NCBI GenBank assembly: GCA_029783825.1
Contig: JAREIK010002991.1
Location: 241,001 to 305,000 of the forward strand
Reading direction: 5' to 3'
Length of the DNA: 64,000 nt
From: Sapria himalayana
Lineage: Eukaryota > Streptophyta > Magnoliopsida > Malpighiales > Rafflesiaceae
Under the pieces are notes generated by a model. That model had not been told where the DNA came from and did not search any database. It saw only the letters and a program-made list of their open reading frames with translations. The stretch's first letter is position 1; each line of letters begins with the position of its first letter. Below, piece by piece: positions 44,286 to 56,379 of this stretch. A program made the translations under genes and the position numbers.

Positions 44286-46109
44286 TTATCTTGCACTAAA
44301 GATGGGTTCCGCATCCAGAGTTGGCTGCGATCTGCGTGTGTATTTGAGCAACAAGGCTTCTGACGAAAGGCCAGGTACACGAAGGTGCCTGCAAGAGTGA
44401 AAACACACGCGCACGCGCACGCGCACGCGCACATATAAGTGCAGCAGCGCGCGACTGCACAAATGCTAACACACGAGATCTCATAAGAATTCCAAAATTA
44501 CATATGATTGGGCAAAGATAACATCAGGATGATTGATCCGCTGCACTGCAAAAGTCCCCATGTGCTAGATGCACATGTTAGAGATCATGTCTTGGTGGGA
44601 TAGCAAGTACATTCATCCAGGGGCAGTGGGCCTCGGGTTCGAGACCCGCCAAACACATCTCGCTCTCATACTTGCGAGGGCAATATCGTCAACACATCAT
44701 TCTCCCCCCGATCATGTGCTAGGGCGGGAGCCCTTGCACGTTGGATATGCTCTCCGCGTATTCGTAGTAGAGTTAGAAATGCGGGGAGGGCAGGCAGGGG
44801 GGGCATGGGGGAGGAGGGTGGCGGGAAACATCAGAGAGGAAGTGGATACCTAACGTATGGATGCAAATCCTTCCACGCCCACCTTGGCCGATGCTGGAAG
44901 AGCGCGGAGAAGCATTCAGCAGGCGTTGCTGGAAGAGAAGAAGCGCTGAACCCATAAACCCAAGCATGGGCGCCGATCCTCTCCGCCAGCACCTCACCGT
45001 CCAGCATCTCAAAGTTCACCTCCATTCCTCTTGGAACCCTGCTGGACCATTCCTCCATGAACTCATCCATCCTCATCTTCTTCTTCTTCTTGGCATTGGG
45101 ACTGGTGTTGGTCTTATCGTCCCCGTCCCCGCCCCCGGCCCTCAAGATTTCCCGGGCAAAGTGCACGCAGACGCGCCGCACGTCCAGCTCCCACGTGCAC
45201 GTGCTCCCTGCTTCGCCGCCCGTCTTGTTCGCATAAACAGACAAGCAGTGGCGGGAAAGCTGGGGGATGAAGCCATCGGATGCTAGCGTTTCCACCACCC
45301 GTGCTTCGTCCAGCGCGCCCAGCGACCAGCCGCTCAGCACGGAGTTGTGCAGGAGCATCTTCAGGAGCATATCCAGCAGCCTGCGATCCACGCTTCTCCA
45401 ATAGCCGTTGATCTGCACGGCCGAGAGGGAGCGCAAGCCATCCCGCAGCTCATCGTCGCTCGCCTGGATCCTCTCGACGAGATCATCCCACGAGTACCGC
45501 GCTGCTCCGCCCACCATCCCGTCCTCCTCCTCCTCCTCCTCCTCGCCCGCGAGGCTGAGGGGGCACTCCGAGAGAAGCAGCCTCAGCCTCTGGAGCCTGG
45601 GAGCAACTTCGACCAGCTCCATGCTGCCCGCTGCGACGCCAATGACGGACGCAGCCCTGCGGGCATCGACTCCGCCACTCCCTCCTGCCGCCGCTTCCTT
45701 TTTGGATCCCTGCCCCCGCTCCTGCTGCGACGTCCCGCCCGGCCCGAGTTGACCCAGAGGAGGCACGAGCAGCAGAGAGTTGGAAGTTCCCACGAACTTG
45801 ACGCCATAAGTTCTCGACCGAGTGCAGACGACCGCATCCTCATCTGGCTCGCCCCTCAGGGTAACCCTACAGCATCGACGGGCAAAGAAAAAAAGAAGAA
45901 GAAAAAACCAGCAGTCAAACACGTACGGCAGCGGCAGCAGCAGTCAAGCATTGCTTTTTGGCTTGCCTCTGATGGAGAAAGTCTAGGAGGATTGACTGGT
46001 CGACCTCGAGGAGAAATATGTCATTGTGCGAACCGAATGAAGGGTGATATAAAACTGATACCGAGGAGCTGGGCTCCATGCTCAGAACAGCTTCAGCTCC
46101 TCCGGACAT
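44286..46109 (-). CDS. DCC1: DCC1: sister chromatid cohesion protein (alternative RFC subunit), complete, three exons
   Basis: DCC1 joins CTF8 and CTF18 in the alternative RFC clamp loader, which acts at replication forks in the nucleus to load PCNA and support cohesion. Exons on the minus strand are 46109-45967, 45866-44850 and 44388-44286, giving 420 codons. Exon 1 starts at the ATG before SGGAEAVL, has VSVLYHPSFGSHND and ends in LLDFLHQ. Exon 2 holds RGEPDEDAVVCTRSRTYGVK with FVGTSNS, the winged-helix-like middle (WDDLVERIQASDDELRDGL, INGYWRSVD) and RRVCVHFAREILRA. Exon 3 ends RVPGLSSEALLLKYTRRSQP and FSAR before TAA. A species-type insert of acidic residues and a lysine run (KKKKK) lies in exon 2. 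An in-frame ATG 14 codons upstream is not favoured. Length and order fit the family. Confidence 0.93.
44389..44849 (-). other. DCC1 intron 2 with CACGCG microsatellite and SINE-like insert
   Basis: 461 nt, donor GTATCC, acceptor CTTGCAG. Holds a (CGCACG)n tract at 44402-44433 and a SINE-like repeat (44440-44770) in plus orientation. Confidence 0.85.
44440..44770 (+). repeat. SINE-like repeat with tRNA B-box motif
   Basis: Contains CTCGGGTTCGAGACCCGCC (44632-44650). This is a perfect RNA-polymerase-III B box (GGTTCGANNCC) within a paired T-arm-like hairpin. The order of words is shared with 31440-31790 and partly with 22610-22760. It is GC-rich and better preserved than those copies. No A box was identified with confidence. 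Confidence 0.6.
45867..45966 (-). other. DCC1 intron 1, apparent GC-AG intron
   Basis: 100 nt. Exon 1 ends CAGAG and the intron begins GCAAGCC, the usual context of the minor GC donor class. It ends CTGTAG. This join gives Q-R-V-T-L-R-G in frame, exactly as in DCC1 homologues. No GT near the boundary preserves the protein. Confidence 0.8.
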
Positions 46110-46114
46110 GATGC

Positions 46115-46839
46115 AGATCCTCGGCTCTGCATCGGAAAAATCTAACCTCAAGATGATTTACTTCAAAAGCTAGAGGTGTCTGGATGACACAATAAAAGAA
46201 TAAAAAAAAAAAAAAAATATCTGATAAATGAGATAGTTTACAATTAATATAATAAATATTATCAATATTAAACATATTTGTAATATTATCAAACATAATA
46301 TATTTATATTTTCTTTCTATTAAACATAATATATAGTGTGTAATATTATCAATATTAAACATAATAAATGAGATAGTTTAAATATTTATATTTTCTTTCT
46401 ATCACCATATTACATGAGATATACCAGCACATAATATATAGTGTGTAATCTCGTGATTCATATAATAAATATTAAACATATTTATAATATATTATCAATT
46501 CTTATATTTTTATTTTTTTTATTTTTTTATTATAATTTATTTTTTTTCAGTTACTTTATGAAGAAATAAAGTTGTGACATTATTTTCTCTTCTTCTAGTT
46601 TTTTTTTTTTATATATGATCGTCAAACCAAATAGATGACTAGCAAGAAAATTCAGCAAGATGAATTATAATTATTTTTTTCTACTCACAAACACACTTCG
46701 AGATACACGCCTACTATTGATCAACTAATGATTTATTTTTTATTAGGATATTCTTCATTAGAAAAAAAAAAATTCTAGAGACACATTAGAAAAGCATTAG
46801 GGAACTAGAGAGATGCATTTTGTATATTGATTATGAGGC
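46115..46839. other. DCC1 upstream region, AT-rich with internal duplications
   Basis: A short GC-moderate leader (to about 46190) precedes the DCC1 ATG. Beyond it the sequence is AT-rich. Repeated phrases include AATATATAGTGTGTAAT twice (about 46328, 46435), AATGAGATAGTTTA twice (about 46227, 46368) and ATTTATATTTTCTTTCTAT twice. No TATA box can be singled out in such AT-rich DNA. Confidence 0.5.
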
Positions 46840-48299
46840 ATGTCAGTTAAAAAAATATATTAGAACTTACTATCTGACATATCAAGAGTTACCAAAAGGA
46901 CCCATTTCATTTGTTCCACTCAGACATTTGGGATCCTTGTATGACGATCACGCATGATGATTTAAAATCATTATTTTAAGATATTTTATTATTTTTGTTT
47001 ATGATTGATTATACTCGAATTATATAATTATTAATATTTAATAAAATAACTCTAATTTTTATTATTTTATGAAATTTTATGAAAGAATAAAACTTAGTTT
47101 GAATGTTGCATTAATATATTGTTGAAATAATAGTGTAATAGAACTTAATTCTCATCAATTTTCTTTTTTTTTTTTAATAAGTACGAGATAGTTCATTTAA
47201 TTTCTTGTGCTGATACTCCTGCATAAGATGGGATAACTGAGAGAGAGAACTAATATTAGATTGAGATGGTTAAGATACTTTTATTTCATAAGAGTATGCC
47301 TGGATATTTTTGTAAAAAAATATCTCAAATATTTAGAGATTATGATCATATAGGATGATCACAAATGATAGTTTAAGATATTATATTACTTTTATTAATA
47401 ATCATACTCGATTTACATTGTTATTAAATTTAAAAAAAAAAAAAGACCTTAATTTTTTATATTTATGTGAATTTTTATGAAAAAAAAAACTTAGTTTGTA
47501 CGTGCTATTAAGTTATTGACAAATAATAATATATTAAAATATATTTTTTATTAATCTTCTTATTTCTTTAAAGACTAATAAATAGTTCACCAGATATCTT
47601 ATGTTAGTACTTCCATATAAAATATGATAGCTAAGAAGGAGAAATAATATATAATTGAGATGGCTATGGCACTACTATTTCATAAAAGTGTACCTAAAAA
47701 TTTTTGAGAAATTAAATATTAACTACTAAATTATTAATCAACCAAATATCATATTCTATTCTCTCAGGTTGTATCTCATTCTAACTCATATATCTCAGAG
47801 ACAAATTTTTTCAATTTACATCTAAAATTTTTATTTGTATTTATTTCGTCCAAAATCTCTCTTCAAGCAAGGAGATGATTGTACATGTCATAAAGCATCT
47901 TTATTAATTATTCTAATTATCAAAAAAGATAAAGTACTATTCACTAGAATCTAAGAAAATTATTATGAGTGCGGATATGATATTCTTTGATGATAAATCC
48001 TTTTTTTAGAGCTTGATTCAATAGAACATATATTTAAATAGTACGGTATAATAGTAAACTTATTTCACTGCCTAGTGATTATTCCCCATTGGAGAGTAAC
48101 AACTAACCATGGTTATATGCTTATACCAAATAAGACTAGGATAACTGATTTTAAGGAGAGCAGCTACACCTCTCCTAAGGCAATGTGCCCGAGAGAGAAG
48201 TCTAGTATGAGTATCTTATTGGACATGATGTACAAATCTCCTATGAAAGGGATATGAGAATCAAGAGACCTAATTATCCTAATTAAGAGGATACTTTTT

Positions 48300-48962
48300 T
48301 TTTGAGACATTAATCATTCATGATAGTGACACATGTATGCGAGTTAAACACGCGTCAGATATATGTCTGATACATCACATGGCGTATCGTTGGACACATC
48401 GGATACATATCCTATGTGTATTTATGATGGAAAATTGAGCTTAAAATAAAACCTACGTGCTACTGCTACAAGTCTACGACAACTCAAACAACACTAACAA
48501 CGCCGAGTGGCTGACGAAGAAAACAATGCCGAGTGACGACAACGTTTAAGTCTCAGACTCAAAGAAAAGGTAATGGCGAGGGATTGTCTTCAAAATTTCG
48601 AAGCAGTGACATGAGAGGGATTTAAATACATTATTTTTAATTTTAAATATTATTGCTTATTAAATATGCAATATGTAATAAATAAAAAAAATTACATGAA
48701 ATTATGAAACTGGAGCAGTTGGATGGGAGGGGAAGAGAGTTTAAATGGATGATTTTAATTTTTAAATATATAATATATAAACTGTAAATATAATTATTTT
48801 ATAATTTATTTTGAATGAATAAATATAATATGTAAATATGCAAATTATATAGAATTAGTCGTGTCCTAACCATATCCATATCCTTGTTTTTTAAATTTTA
48901 CTGTGTCCCCATATCCTGTTGTGTTGTATCCTCGTGTCTGTATCTGTGTCCGTGCTTCATAG
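48300..48962. mobile_element. hAT-type MITE, G-box family, worn copy
   Basis: Ends GTGTCCGTGCTTCATAG at 48962, with TGATACATCACATGGCGTAT near 48368 as a mutated palindrome. The left terminus is degraded, and no target duplication could be matched. Confidence 0.6.
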
Positions 48963-49473
48963 CGTATATTTATAAAAGATGAGACTAGAGACAAATATCA
49001 ATCGACTCAAGGCTAAATTGATAGCGAGAAATTATATGCATACATGTGACATTAACTACTAAGATAGATTTTCTCATATAGCCAACATAATTACTATTAA
49101 ATTATTACTTTCTATTGAAGAATCACACAAGTAAACTATATATCAACTAAATGCAAAAAATATATTTATTCTTGATAATTTGAAAAAAAAAAATATTTAA
49201 GCAGCAATCACCAAGATTTATTATTTTTAAGAGAACAAGTATAATGTGTAGATTATGAAAGACACGTTATGGCCTAAAATATTCTCATAAAGCATGATTT
49301 AGAAAATTTTCTCCATCTCTCACTATATTTGATCTAAAAAATGTGTATCATACTATTCTTATTTCTTTCGACATAAATCAAAGTAAATATGAATGTTAAT
49401 TGTATATATCAATGATATTTGCTTACGAGAAATAATCAATTATATATATTCTAATTGAAAATATTTCTATAGA

Positions 49474-49912
49474 CTAAGATAATATTTGTTTTTTTTTTTA
49501 CTTAATACTGAATAAAATTTTTTTTAGCTTAATAGTGAATAGTACTTAATAACATTAAGTATTAAATTATTTATTTTTTAATATTAAGTAATGAGTAGGG
49601 ATAATAACAAAACAAAATTAAAAAAAAAATAAATGAGTCAGGTCGAGATAAAGTATCTCATCTCAAACATCACGTTGTCATCCATAATCATGAGTGTTAT
49701 TAGTTTTTCTTCTTATTAGGTAATGATGTTTTTTTTTATTTTGGTGAAAAATGACTTTTTTCAAATAGAATAAATCAAATATTTTAACTTTTTTTATTCA
49801 TAATTTTTTTTTAAAAAATTCAGCACTAAATCACAAATTTTTTAAAAAACAAACAGCAAAAGATTGAAATTAAATTACTTTCAGTGTTCGGCCCAAAAAC
49901 AGGGCCTAAGTT
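49474..49912. mobile_element. MITE of the GGGCCTGTTT type inside copia RT
   Basis: Interrupts the copia sequence relative to the parallel copy near 21230. It ends AAAAACAGGGCCTAAG, whose inverse resembles the left end CTAAGATAATATTTGTTT. The interior is rich in TTAAGTACTTAATA words. Confidence 0.5.
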
Positions 49913-50799
49913 TCAGACAAAATTTTAGTATGTATGAAATATTTTCTTAGTGTAGAGGTAGGATACTCAGGAGATATAATATTTCTTTCTCATAAAAGAT
50001 AAATTTTAAAAATTTTATAACCTTAGTATGTATGATTGCACACCTACATTGATATATATATAGATATTAGTTCGTTAGTTGATTCTACTAAATATAAAAT
50101 ATCATAAGAAAATTAAACTATCTCACAATAACTATAATTTCAGTATAATTAATTACTTTATACTCAACTAGAGTTATTCAGAATATAGAATTATGTTTAT
50201 AAATCTGGAAAATAATCAGATAAAAACTTATCTAGATTCTAGTTGAACTCTTATAATTTAAGAGAAAAAATGTATTATATATTTTGTATCTTTTTCCAAG
50301 TAATTTTATTACCTAGAAAAGCAAGAAACAAATAACTATTTTTTAGATTTAGTATAGAAATAAAGAATAAAACTATGATATCAACTATTTGTGAGCTTTA
50401 ATAGACTATTCACTTCTTTAAGAAATTTTATCTACTAGTTCGAAGACTAATAATACTTTACAGTGGCAACCAAAAAGTCTAATGCATTTTTAACCAACTC
50501 AATATCTCATGAGCTAACAAAACATACTAAAATTAATTATCACTTCATTTGAAAGAATATTCAGCATAGTTTAATTGTTATAGTTTACATATCTACTAGC
50601 AATTAGATTGCAGGCATCTTCACGATAAATCTCAAAGAATCAAGAGTTACTTTTCTTCTTTCGAGTAGAGAATTTATGAAATATACGCCACTAGCTTGAA
50701 AAAGAAATATTGAGTTAGTTTAATTTTTTGTTGATTTATTTATTTTTTATTTTTTGAGAGCACCCAATTTATAGGTTGCTATAACCATGTATTTTCCTA

Positions 50800-51260
50800 C
50801 CTAGTGTTTTAAAAAATATTTTTTTAACACATTGACATGCGCCTCAAGGTGAGGCATTTGTAAAACACCTCAAGGCATTAAAAAAAACATAAACTAGATG
50901 GAGCTCCATGATGGAGCTCCATCGAGCTTTCCGTGGAGAAGGAAAGAGGGGTGGGGTCGAGGGCGAGGGCGAGGATGAGGGAAGAGGAAGAGGGGAGCTC
51001 CATTAAAAGAGGCATCATAAAAATATATTATAATTTATAAAATATTTATTAATTATATTTATTAATTATATTTATAATCAATGGACATCTTAAAATACTT
51101 TTTAAAACTTTAATTCTTTATTTTTTTTATTTTATATATTTTAAAATATTAATTAATTATATATTAGGATGCTAAAAAAACTTAGGCCTTTGCTCCTACC
51201 TAAGACGGTAGGGAGGGGGGAGAGGCTCTCCCCCCTCCCAACCATTTGAAGCCATAGCAC
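50800..51260. mobile_element. hAT/MITE-like fragment (GCGCCTCAAGG type)
   Basis: Starts near GTGTTTTAAAAAATA with GCGCCTCAAGGTGAGGC and CACCTCAAGGC. An AT-rich part follows, then TAAGACGGTAGGGAGGGGGG at the far end. It resembles common plant elements with that opening; borders not fixed. Confidence 0.4.
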
Positions 51261-51263
51261 AAT

Positions 51264-52050
51264 AAATTAAGAATATACAAAAACACTTGAGGGTTTATCA
51301 TTGTAAACACTATACTCGATAAATACAAAAAATGATAAAAATAGAAAAATTATTTATAATATACATATTAGCTTCCGAGTGAATAATCAAAGAGTCTTTA
51401 ATAAAGAAATAACAAATGAGTCTTTAATAAATACATCATTGGGCGATTCATTTATCAAGTGATTTATCATCATTTAACTAAAAAATCAAATTTGAACTCC
51501 CATTGCCTACTTGATTCAACACTGACACACCATGTCGCGCATCTCATTGCACACAACCAAAACCCTAACAACCCACACACAGTATAAGTATAGACGCAAT
51601 GAGAAACAATGCTCATCGCATGAAGTGGGTATGAAATTGCGGGGATGGCAGTGCCAGTGATTTATTAGTTATGATGATATAAATAAAAAATATCAATAAT
51701 AATAAGTGATTTTTTTTAATATTGATATAAATATTAAAAAAAAATAAAAACCCATAAACTAAAAAATCTAAAACTACTACAATTTGATTTATCTAGGTAG
51801 AAAAATAGAGCTACTTATAAGAAACGATAAATGATAAATATTTTTTTTGTTATTGTTATTTTATAATATTTTAATAATATTTTAATAATATTTTAATAAT
51901 ATTTTAATAATATTTTAATAATATTTTAATAATATTTTAACTTCTTTTAATTAAAATTTGACATATTTATATTGAACTTTGAAAAAAAAATAAATTGTGT
52001 ACCTCACGCCTTGCACAAATTTATCATCCCTAAGATCCAAACAGTCTGCA
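51264..52050. other. AT-rich spacer with an 11-bp tandem repeat
   Basis: No gene recognised. 51858-51937 holds about seven copies of an 11-bp unit, ATATTTTAATA. The rest is AT-rich. Confidence 0.7.
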
Positions 52051-52059
52051 AATCGAATA

Positions 52060-52530
52060 GTGACAGAAAATAAGGGGAAAATGTGCTTCCCGAAAACCCT
52101 GAGGCCGAATCTCGCCGAAAATGGAGGCAGCGAGAAACCCTAAAAGGCGCGGAAAAGTTGCTGCAGGCATCCACCGAGCTTACCAGAGAAGGAAGGGCTG
52201 CCAGACCACTCTAAATGAGGTCTGAAACATGCCTGCGGAGCAGCCCTCGCCATTGCCATACGAGGCTGCCGAGCAGCTCGAATCCAGCACAAATAGAGCG
52301 TTCTGGTGACCCCTATCGAACGCTTGCCGCATACAGAATATATACATCCAATTCAATGTGAACAAAACCACACGTACATAAGCATTGATTCGGTATCGGC
52401 AAGGATTCCGTCAGGCTCCAACGACTCCAGGAGAACACGGCTCCAGCCTCCAACTCCAAATAGCCAATGCCAATCTCCCCTTCCAGCTGTTCCCGGAAAG
52501 GAGTTTATTGTTTATTTTTCAAATAAATAA
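52060..52530. other. Unassigned GC-balanced island
   Basis: Looks like low-copy sequence. On the plus strand a 28-codon frame starts at 52121 (MEAARNPKRRGKVAAGIHRA ...). On the minus strand a 63-codon frame runs 52371-52180, with a GTAAGC donor-like site at its end (about 52185). I recognise neither protein. It could be the first exon or untranslated region of an unseen gene. Confidence 0.35.
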
Positions 52531-52810
52531 ATAAATAAATAAATAAAATATTCTTTATTTTTCAAAGTTAATAAATGTGCGCGAAACTCAAAATTTACAA
52601 GTTTTGATGCAATAAAATGTATTACCCAATTTTGTCACCAAGAAAATAAAAAAAAAATAAAATAAATATAGAACCTTGGATTCAAGACCCATTTTAAAAA
52701 AAATAACCATTTTTCCTATGAAAAAGCAGTTTTAAAAACAAAAATTAATTTATAATCCAATATATTATGATATATTGGCTTACCAAAGGAGATATACATA
52801 CATACATACT

Positions 52811-53100
52811 AAAAAACATGGACACAGATATGGACACGGGGATACGACACGGCATGGTACGGGTATACGGTAAATTTAAAAAAACTAAGATACGGATATG
52901 GCTATGATACGGCTTGATAAAAAAAATAAAAATAAAATTATTTTATTTATAAATATAAGATATTTTATAAAATAAAATAAATTAAAAAAGAATATTTTAT
53001 TTTATTTTATAAGATAATATTTATAATTATCTTATTTTATAAGATAATATTTTATAATTATCTTATATTATAAAAAATATATTTTATTTTATTTTCACTT
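52811..53100. mobile_element. hAT-type MITE, G-box family, left part only
   Basis: Contains GACACGGGGATACGACACGG (52835-52854) and the AT-rich family body. The GC-rich half with the palindrome is missing. Confidence 0.65.
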
Positions 53101-53404
53101 TTAAAATCTATTATATTATAAATAAAAAAAGAATCCCAAAAACCGGCAGTCAGCACTCATAGTTAAGAGCTGTTTGGTGACGTGGCAAATCAATATATAT
53201 GTATATATATCAAATGGCTACCTATTAATAATATATTATTAACAGCACCCATATTGCAGTTGACGTGGCAAATTCCAATATTACTTGCCAATGACGTACT
53301 CGCCAATGAAGCGGCCACATGTTTTTATTTTATTTTATTTGAGAATAAATTTTAAATAAAAAAACACGTTTTTTTTACTCATCTAGCCATACCCAGACTG
53401 TTTA

Positions 53405-53738
53405 AAAGCATCTCCAACCCACTCACTATTTTTCACTCTTAACTATTTTAACCAGCCAAACACAAAAAATTACTCTCCAACCCACTCTATATTCCACTCA
53501 CTATTTCATAGTTTACTCAAATGAATCAATAAACATAGAGATACAATTGACCTCTCTAAATTTTCTCTCTATCTCTCTCTATACACATATTAGACTTTTT
53601 AAAAAATATTAAAAATTAGGTATAAAATAAAAAATGTGATTGGAATATATTCTGAAAAATTACTAGCTAAAATAATGAATTTAATATTTAAATATATTTT
53701 AAATAACTATTTTATTGAGTGTGAATGAAGATACTCTA
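53405..53738. mobile_element. PIF/Harbinger-like MITE (AGCATCTCCAACCC type)
   Basis: Left end AAAGCATCTCCAACCCACTC and right end GAGTGTGAATGAAGATACTC form an imperfect inverted pair, with TAA-like triplets at the flanks. AGCATCTCCAAC starts are common among plant Harbinger-type MITEs. Confidence 0.5.
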
Positions 53739-54111
53739 AGAAATAATAAAATATTAAATAAAATACACCAAGTAATAAAATAAAACAAAAATTGTACTTT
53801 CATCAAGAATAATTAACGGAGATCATAACATTTTAAATTTTTAAAAATTAATTTGCAAGAGGTCAATTAACCAAATAATAATAATAATAATAATAATACA
53901 AAAATACAGCACGAGGTCACATAATGATTTTTATGATTTTTTTAGTGGCGCATCATGGAACAGCTGCCTAGCTTAGATCATCAAAAGTTGGACTACGGAG
54001 GTTCCTCCTACAATACGAATACGAGGTCTCTCTCTCTCTCTGCCGTCGAGAAAGCAGGCCTTGACCGGCAGAGCGGCTGGCTGAAGGGCTACGTCAGTCG
54101 AGTGAGAATCT

Positions 54112-54564
<453 letters not shown>

Positions 54565-54567
54565 TTA

Positions 54568-54693
<126 letters not shown>

Positions 54694-54840
54694 CTACCAA
54701 CAAACAAACATGGATGATGATGATGATGATATGATGTGTTCAGCTCATCTCAAACAAAGGTCGACACTGGACGATATAGTAGCAAGCAGAGCAGTAGCCA
54801 GCGCTACGCCCCATCAACACATAAGTGACGTAATCACATA

Positions 54841-54935
54841 GCAACACGTGGCAGCTGAGTTGGCTAGAATCTTGATGCGGAACTCGTAACCTCCCGGTTG
54901 TGAGTTCAAATCCCAACAGGACTGCCACGTCATTT
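54841..54935 (+). repeat. tRNA-derived SINE-like element
   Basis: ACGTGGCAG at its start pairs with CTGCCACGT at its end as a 9-bp acceptor-like stem. GAGTTCAAATCCC inside matches the pol III B box, with an A-box-like GAGTTGGCTAGAA upstream. The anticodon-arm region is poor, so a functional tRNA is unlikely. It lies upstream of MSI1 exon sequences, on the opposite strand. Confidence 0.6.
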
Positions 54936-54949
54936 TTATACTTTAACAT

Positions 54950-55051
54950 GTATTTATTTTTTTATTTTTATATTCTTTTAAATAATTACTTATTACTATA
55001 ATCATTTTTATATATAATCAAATATATATTAAAAATAATATATAATTTTGC

Positions 55052-55092
<41 letters not shown>

Positions 55093-55940
55093 TAATCATA
55101 TTTTTGTCCATTCTTATTGTCTTAAGCATAATTAAACTAATATACAATGAGGAAAAAATAAATAAATAGGGTAAGAGAAGTGATTATAGTAGAGATAAAA
55201 ATAATATCATTTAAATAAAAATAAAAAAAATATGCAAGAATAAAAAAAAACATCTTTTTTAGGTACAATGAAACATGTATTTCACGTGGACTACCCAGGA
55301 AGAATCTGATTGGTGGGTTTGAGACAAGTGAGAGATGCCTATTAGAGAAAAACATCTTTTAAATAATTTATTTCACTTTTGTTTTATTTTTTTTATTATG
55401 TTTCTTGTTCTTCTCCTTTTTTTTCTTTCCTAATTTTGTATTTTATTAATTTTTCTTTTGTATATTCTTCTACTCCCCTTTCTTATTCTTTATTATTTTC
55501 ATATTTTACGTCCTCTTTAATTTACTATTATTTAGTTTATTATTATTTTTTTTTTCTTTTTCTGCGGCTGATATTATTGCCGTGACTATTATTACAAGAA
55601 CAACAAAAACAACTAAAACTACTTTTTTCCACGGTTCATCTTATTCTTGTTTTTTATCATTATTTTATTTTTTTGATTATCTTTATTCTTCTTATTCTGC
55701 TTCGCCTATTGCTACCTTTATTTTTTTTCTTTTTTAATATTATTATTATTCTTATTTTTATTCTACTAAAAATATTACTACTCTAGCAACTACCATTTTA
55801 TTTTATTCTTATTTTACTTATTCGTTATTTTTTTTCCCTTATTATTATTCTTTTTTGTATTTCTTCCTCATGGTCTTCTTCTTCTTGATCCGGATATAAA
55901 CTTATTCACATATATTAGTAGTTCAATTAATACTTTCAAA
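54950..55940. other. Low-complexity AT and T-rich sequence
   Basis: (AT)n at 55057-55086 and a T/TTA/TTC-rich stretch at 55370-55890. Frames here are low-complexity. If MSI1 continues upstream, this is intron. Confidence 0.6.
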
Positions 55941-56365
55941 TAGAGGTGTCAACCGGCCCGGGCTGGCCCGGCACAAAAATTTTCCATGCCCGGGCTCGTG
56001 TCGTGCCCGACCACGGCACGATCATATCGTGCCGTGCCGAGGCCAACCGGGCCTCGTGCCATGCCTGGCTCATTGGTACGGTATAGTGCCGAAATCAATT
56101 TTTTTTAAATTAGGGTTACGTGGGCACCGAAACCCTAATTTTTTAAAAATTAGGGTTTAGGGAACGTCAAACTCCTCATTTTTTTTAATTAGGGTTTAGG
56201 GCCAGCCGAAACTCTAATTTTTTTTTTAATTAAGGGTTCGGCCTGACCGGGCCGAACCCGGCAGATCGTGCCGCGGGCCCGTGCTGGGCTAAACCCCACA
56301 AAATCATGTCATGCCTAGCCAGGCACGAAAGCATGGTCGGGCCTAAAAAAATAGGCACAAAATCA
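55941..56365. mobile_element. Short hAT element, right end missing
   Basis: Begins TAGAGGTGTCAACCGGCCCG. It contains three spaced AATTAGGGTTT-type motifs in inverted and direct order (56110-56230) and ends in family GC words near 56345 without the CACCTCTA terminus. Confidence 0.65.
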
Positions 56366-56379
56366 TGTATCATAGAAAA

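Larger units (their letters stand above)
46840..50760 (+). mobile_element. Decayed Ty1-copia element with duplicated integrase part and two MITE insertions
   Basis: Pieces in order are a GAG-pre-integrase/integrase start (HSDIWDPCMTITHDDL, about 46915) and the integrase 'TPxxNGxxER' region (about 47205-47290). The integrase segment then repeats (47335-47700), and an integrase C-terminal piece (MSADMIFFDDKSFF, about 47970) follows. RT (RLKAKLIARNYMHT, about 49005; YQLNAKNIFIL, about 49145), RNase H (about 50445-50560) and the pol end (about 50690) complete it. MITEs lie at about 48300-48962 and 49474-49912. No intact frame. Confidence 0.7.

Noticed and set aside
45347..46111. 254-codon frame on the plus strand
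   Set aside because: It is the antisense shadow of GC-rich DCC1 exon 2 and exon 1, with no family similarity.
46172..46190. TAGAGGTGTCTGG near the DCC1 leader, like a hAT left end
   Set aside because: No GC-rich head, no partner terminus and no target duplication follow it; probably chance.
56110..56240. AATTAGGGTTTAGGG motifs resembling plant telomere repeats
   Set aside because: Only a few scattered units in both orientations within a hAT element; no (TTTAGGG)n array.
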